A stretch of DNA of 23,407 bases from Rhizophagus sp. LPA8_4_AMF. Taxonomy: Eukaryota > Glomeromycota > Glomeromycetes > Glomerales > Glomeraceae. The notes under the pieces are model-generated. The model was not told where the DNA came from, ran no database searches, and saw nothing but the letters and a program-made list of their open reading frames with translations. Both the position numbers and the translations under genes were made by a program. This document shows, piece by piece, positions 19,438 to 23,407 of the stretch (positions are counted from its first letter, which is position 1; the number at the start of each line of letters is the position of its first letter). The stretch is from contig JADRCO010001029.1 in assembly GCA_021464525.1 (NCBI GenBank), positions 1-23,407 of the forward strand, in the 5' to 3' direction.

Positions 19438-20325
19438 TTATTTACATTTAGCTTTATTTCGAGAATTATGCACTGTTTCACCACATATTTTACATACATA
19501 TTTCTTTCTCTTATTATCATTTGATTCTTCTGAATTCCTATCATTATTTGAGATACTATTAATATTTACATTAGACAAAGGTATCCTCCTATCAATTTCT
19601 GAATGTATAGCCAAATTGGAATCTTGTAGATTAATTGCATAATTAATGTAAATTTTATGAACAGTGAACTTGATTTTCAGAAAAAGCTTTTAATCTCTTT
19701 GTTAGCAGTTATTCATAATGTTTAGAGACTAAAGGATCTGCTACAGTTATTTGCTCAGATTGAATACTTCTATGATTTACAATTTCAAGCACAGATTTTT
19801 TCTGCTTAATAAAACTTGCAATGATATTAATTAATTCTTCTTCACATCCAAGATCCAGAGCAAGATTAAGTGCTTTCTTTAACTTTCCAAACTCATTAGC
19901 ATATTTAGCTTTTTTATTAACAATCTGTTGAGTTTCTGAAGTATACAACCTGAAATTTCGAATTTCATTAATAATATGAAGATCTGGAATGGTAATATTG
20001 TATGCCATGGACATAAAATCTTTCTTGAAGGACGATCACGTTGCTGAGAAAGATCAATAACCTGATTATTTACAGGTTTACCAGAATGTTGTACACTCAA
20101 AAGTGTGACGTCTAACTTCTCCATTATGATCAGTTTTCAGCGTAATGAAAAACTAACAGCTTTAGCATATTTATTAAGATAAGCTTCAGCTTCATCCCAT
20201 AATAAATAATAATTTCCTACAGAAAGTGATAGAATCAGTTCATTATATGACTCTATTTCATCAAATGTTTCTTGTAATTTGCCCATATTAAAAATTTTAT
20301 AAATTTTAAATAATATGAAGAACAT
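19438..20325 (-). pseudogene. Decayed C-terminal part of a transposase (MULE/FAR1-like) with zinc knuckle
   Basis: Three minus-strand pieces lie in order: 20137-20325 (from MGKLQETFDEIESYNE to AYLNKYAKAVSF), about 20020-20124 (MEKLDVTLLSVQHSGK ... VIDLSQQRDRPSRK), and 19709-20014 (NITIPDLHIINEIRNFRLYT ... ITVADPLVSKHYE). A further frame ends at 19438 with KYVCKICGETVHNSRN, a CCHC-like zinc knuckle (C-x2-C-x4-H-x7-C). The final knuckle and the Ser/Asn-rich linker before it are usual at the C-terminus of MULE/FAR1-type transposases. The catalytic part is missing upstream and at least two frame changes separate the pieces. The protein resembles, from memory, a family abundant in Rhizophagus. It is a different family from the transposase at 1597-6182. 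Confidence 0.5.
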
Positions 20326-21351
20326 AATAAAAAAAATTAATCAAGTTATATCTTCCATAACTATTCTTCTTGTAAGAGAATTTAAAAGATGATAAAAGAA
20401 CGAAGTATGGGAAAAAAGAATTAATGTAAAAATAGTCTATTTTTATGTAATAATTACATCATAATCAAAATAGTTTACTTTTACGTAATCATTATAATCA
20501 CCTGGTAATCATCACTAGTAGTTATTTTAAGTATATTTCTAAATATAATACAATTTTTTCTTTTTTTTGTTTAGAGGGTAGTGAAAACATATACTGAATC
20601 TATATCAATTAGGTATTTGATAAATTTGTTATTTGTTTGTGTTGTTGTGTAATTAAAATCTGTGTTATTCTTAAATAGTGCCTAAGTAACTACTTCTTCT
20701 ATTGTAGAAATTGTGTTTAAAAAAAATTGATCTATATGTGCAGTTGATAGATTATGCTATATCTATTGTTGATTCACATAAATTATCTATGAATTTTCTA
20801 ATATGTTTGTCTACTTTTATACTATTCCAGTAGAGATTATAAGTTAAATCTTTTTGTTGTGAATCATTGATTGTAATACAAGTCAATTTTTCTGTTTCAT
20901 TTTTTACCACTCTGTCTTTTTTTATTACCTTTGATTTCTAAATGGCCTTTAACTTTTATAAATCTGATTTATAGTTATTTGCTATTAATAAGGTTTATTA
21001 TGCTGCCAACTATACTGTAATTATTGCTTTTATACCATATTCTTATTCTACTTTTTCCTTTTATTAAATTAAATCTTATATAGTTAATGCTATCTATTGC
21101 AGTTTAAAAATCTGTAAAAATATTTGCTTTTTGTCCTGTTTGTAATACAAGTATAGCTGTCAATATAGCTTCTAATAAATTAACTTAAATTATAATTAGT
21201 ATATATTTAAATTATACTTAATTTTACCTATTTTAGTATATTTAAGTTTAAGAGTATTTTTAATATAAAATAAAAAATTAAGTAGATTTTAAAAGGATTT
21301 TAAATATATTATAAGTATAATTACTTTTTATTGGAATGATAGAGCAACCAT
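20326..21351. other. AT-rich spacer with a short tandem duplication, no gene seen
   Basis: Two adjacent units of about 38 bp, beginning AAAATAGTCTATTTTTATGT (20429) and AAAATAGTTTACTTTTACGT (20467), are diverged tandem copies; the second contains TTACGTAA. The rest to 21351 has no coding features recognised on either strand. Confidence 0.5.
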
Positions 21352-21913
21352 TTTACAGAAACTTAAAATTTACAAGCAATGGCATTTTGATATCATTTTG
21401 ATATTGTTTTGATATCATTTCAATATTATTTTAATATCATTTCGATATCATTTCAATATTAAATCAAACAACATCAAAATGATATTGAATTGATATTAAA
21501 ATTATATTAAATAATATCAAAACAATATTGAATGATATCAAAATAATATTAAATCAACATAGTTAAGTTTAACTTAAATATGTTATTTCAATATCATTTC
21601 AATATCATTTTGATATATCATTTCAATATCATTTTGATATATCATTTCAATATCATTTTGATATATTATTTCAATATCATTTTGATATATTATTTCAATA
21701 TCATTTCAATATATCATTTCAATATCATTTTAATGTAATTTTGATATTATTTTAATATCATTTCGATGTCATTTCAATATTAAAATTAAAACAACATCAA
21801 AATGATAATGAAATAATATCAAAATAATATCAAAATAGTATCAAAACAGCATATTTAAGTTAAACTTAACTATGTTAATTCTATGTTGATTGAAAACTAT
21901 AAGTTTCTGTAAA
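21352..21913. mobile_element. 562-bp MITE-like element with inverted ends and internal inversion
   Basis: The ends are exact inverted repeats of 14 bp: TTTACAGAAACTTA (21352-21365) and TAAGTTTCTGTAAA (21900-21913). Inside, the block CATAGTTAAGTTTAACTTAAATATG (21559-21583) is the reverse complement of the block at about 21850-21874, so the interior is also organised as inverted arms rich in GATATTATTTTAATATCA-type words. Between the arms lies a 24-bp tandem array. The right 170 bp match the first 149 bp of the window. There is no coding sequence. Flanking target duplication was not found, so the superfamily is left open. Confidence 0.65.
21596..21715. repeat. 24-bp tandem array, five units
   Basis: Units beginning ATTTCAATATCATTTTGATA start at 21596, 21620, 21644, 21668 and 21692, an exact 24-bp period with small changes. 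Shorter half-units extend it on both sides. The units are contiguous, without spacers, and lie inside the inverted-repeat element, so this is a satellite-like expansion and not a CRISPR array. Confidence 0.85.
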
Positions 21914-22078
21914 GGCGGCTTTATCACTATTAAGAATATAAGGCAAAATAAGATTGTAAGCGTATTTGATTATTCTGGACTGTGTAAATATCTAGAAATC
22001 TGATTCAATGGACTGATAATAATAAGTTATTTTTTTCTTACCAATAATTAGACTAACTTCTGCAGTACTGAAGGTAAG

Positions 22079-22303
22079 AATGGAAAGCGAGTGCCAAGCC
22101 AAAAGGATTTTAAAAGAATCAAGTAAAAAAGATTCATCTAATAATTTACCTAGTGAGCCAAAGGAAGCAATCAAAGCATTTGAGAAAATTTAGAAAGACT
22201 AGAAAACCTTGTAAAATTATTTAAAAGTAATGTGAATAAAATATTTGATATTTCGGATTCCAATTTCCTAAGCAGTTCAATTAATGCTAGTCCAGAAAAG
22301 TGA
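22079..22303 (+). pseudogene. Small decayed coding patch, unknown family
   Basis: From 22079 the plus strand reads MESECQAKRILKESSKKDSS and on to PSEPKEAIKAFEKI. A neighbouring frame from about 22186 continues with LERLENLVKLFKSNVNKI and ends SSSINASPEK before a stop near 22302. The two frames join naturally in composition (charged, helix-forming, leucine-spaced), suggesting one coding stretch with a single frame change. No domain or family is recognised. Confidence 0.35.
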
Positions 22304-22720
22304 TCACTAGCTCAGAAGAATTACTGAGTCATGTGCTATTAGCCAAATTGTATGATAAATAAATTGATAACAATGCAGGTCTATGCGACAGGAGAATTTC
22401 TTAAATATTAAGCAAAAAGAAAATATAATAACATCCTATTCTTATTTTTTTTCCAAACAAACATGAAAAAATATGAAAGGAGGTCTAATTGCAACACAGA
22501 ACTTACTCTAAAAGTAAATATTAACATCAAAAGCATATGTTATGAAAGGCTGAGAAACTTACAATTTCAAGATTACCAGATGTAAAACTAACTATATGTC
22601 TTTCTGGTAAATCTACATGTAAAAAGGTATGAGGATTTTATTTACATGTACTTTCATAGAACTCTTGACACCATACAATAATGCTAATCACTATTCTTGT
22701 TTCCTAATCTTTTTTTTTAG
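22304..22720. other. Spacer, no gene seen
   Basis: AT-rich sequence without open frames of note. It ends in a T-run and AG (to 22720) that looks like a splice acceptor for the short exon that follows. Confidence 0.5.
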
Positions 22721-23161
22721 CAAGATATAAAGTATGTAGAGGTATGTGGAAGTTCAGCTAACTTTCTGCAAAAATATTTTCCATAAAATAACATAAAAAT
22801 AAGGTATATACAGTATATGTCAGTAGTTATGTATATATGTATGGGGCAAAAGTTTCTCACTATGGACTTGTATTTAGGAAAAAATATCTTTCAGACAGAT
22901 AATAATATTGTAAATCTTAACTTCTGCTATTGTAATGCAGAAAATAAGAACGTAATTTTTGTAATTGAGATTTCTAAGAATAAACATGTCTTTAATCTTG
23001 AAAAAGAAGTAAAAAAGAAGTTGGGGTTAATCAATTGTAATGATTTCTTCTGTCAAATTTATCCTGAGAAGAAGTCTATACAAATAAAAGACAGAATTTT
23101 TTCCTATTTTAGATATCTGATGATGAAGACTGTATCTATATCCAAATTCTTCTCTGCCTAA
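22721..23161 (+). CDS. Partial gene, possible Crinkler-like N-terminal domain
   Basis: Two exons can be drawn: 22721-22741 (QDIKYVE) after a long T-run and AG, with donor GTATGT, and 22895-23161 after TATCTTTCAG; they join in phase 0. An alternative is a single frame from 22817 without splicing. The second exon starts TDNNIVNLNFCYCNAENK and continues VIFVIEISKNKHVFNLEKEV, then KKKLGLINCNDFF. The pattern (short beta strand with Cys, F-x-V-x-I, then a helix with Leu-x3-Val/Ile-Lys) resembles the ubiquitin-like N-terminal domain of Crinkler (CRN) proteins, which are abundant in Rhizophagus. The match is loose, the usual C-terminal effector domain is absent before the stop at 23161, and the last 15 residues look unrelated. 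AATAAA follows at about 23280. It is probably a gene fragment. Confidence 0.3.
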
Positions 23162-23300
23162 CGACTAGTTAGAATTTTTTATCTATATTTCATTATCATA
23201 TAGTGCTATAGTCACAATTTTTATGTATTGTCAGGCAGCTTAGTTCCTTTAGGACTCTTCTGGCAATGATTTATTTCATAAATAAAGTATTATTTTACCA

Positions 23301-23407
23301 GGATCTCAGACATCTCATATATAGATCATAACTGATCTGCATAAATTTAAGCACTTTTTGCTCCTTCCAAATTTCAATATAATCTGCTAAAAACTCAATA
23401 TGACATC
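23301..23407 (+). mobile_element. Left terminus of a second copy of the 1.4-kb element
   Basis: GGATCTCAGACATCTCATAT and the following 90 bases match 2970-3073 with scattered substitutions (shared blocks include AATTTAAGCA/GATTTAAGCA and CAATATAATCTGC). The orientation is the same as the left end at 2965. The copy runs out of the window at 23407, so its length and right end are unknown. Confidence 0.65.

Noticed and set aside
19406-19642. Open frame of 78 codons on plus
   Set aside because: It is antisense to the zinc-knuckle end of the decayed transposase.
21596-21715. 24-bp regular array considered as a CRISPR
   Set aside because: The units are contiguous without unique spacers, the setting is eukaryotic, and the array sits inside an inverted-repeat element.

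Overview
The window looks like nuclear DNA from a fungus with a very AT-rich, intron-dense and transposon-rich genome. Short GT-AG introns (66-152 bp), long homopolymer tracts, and the style of the genes and repeats best fit an arbuscular mycorrhizal fungus of the Rhizophagus/Glomeromycotina type. That placement is from memory of sequence style, not from a search. No tRNA, rRNA, CRISPR array or bacterial operon structure is visible.

Layout. (1) Positions 1-7900 are repeat-rich and decayed. They hold the right end of an AT-rich inverted-repeat element (1-149), a LINE-type retroposon remnant with poly(A) tail (about 268-1571) that has taken a perfect hAT-type miniature element (468-644) with 8-bp target duplication, and a decayed multi-exon transposase of MULE type on the minus strand (about 1597-6182). 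That transposase was itself split by a 1.4-kb element (2965-4364) flanked by 9-bp near-identical direct repeats. A second LINE-type 3' end with poly(A) lies at about 6590-6856. (2) Positions 7900-15450 are a host-gene island with three genes that could be assembled exon by exon with every reading phase agreeing: a vacuolar-type alkaline phosphatase (PHO8 family, minus, 11 exons, 526 aa), a membrane-anchored expansin-like double-psi beta-barrel protein (plus, 5 exons, 186 aa), and BCP1/BCCIP (minus, 6 exons, 297 aa), which converges on the expansin-like gene with 145 bp between stop codons. (3) Positions 15450-23407 are again repeats and fossils: a decayed polyadenylated coding copy of unknown family on minus (about 16697-18600), a 60-bp near-perfect palindrome (19290-19349), the decayed C-terminal part of a second transposase with a zinc knuckle (19438-20325), a 562-bp inverted-repeat element containing a 24-bp tandem array (21352-21913) related to the first 149 bp, a small decayed coding patch (about 22079-22303), a possible Crinkler-like gene piece (22721-23161), and at the right edge a second copy of the terminus of the 1.4-kb element.

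The three host genes do not form a pathway. The phosphatase would recover phosphate in the vacuole. Its 500-bp upstream region carries two CACGTG motifs, the site bound by Pho4-type regulators, and a very long poly(dA:dT) tract. BCP1 would act in the nucleus in ribosome-protein chaperoning, and the expansin-like protein at the cell surface. The most useful observations are the conserved vacuolar sorting signal and 16-nt catalytic microexon of the phosphatase, the nested insertion history in the first 6 kb, and several well-bounded miniature elements. I did not find a convincing new multi-gene system.
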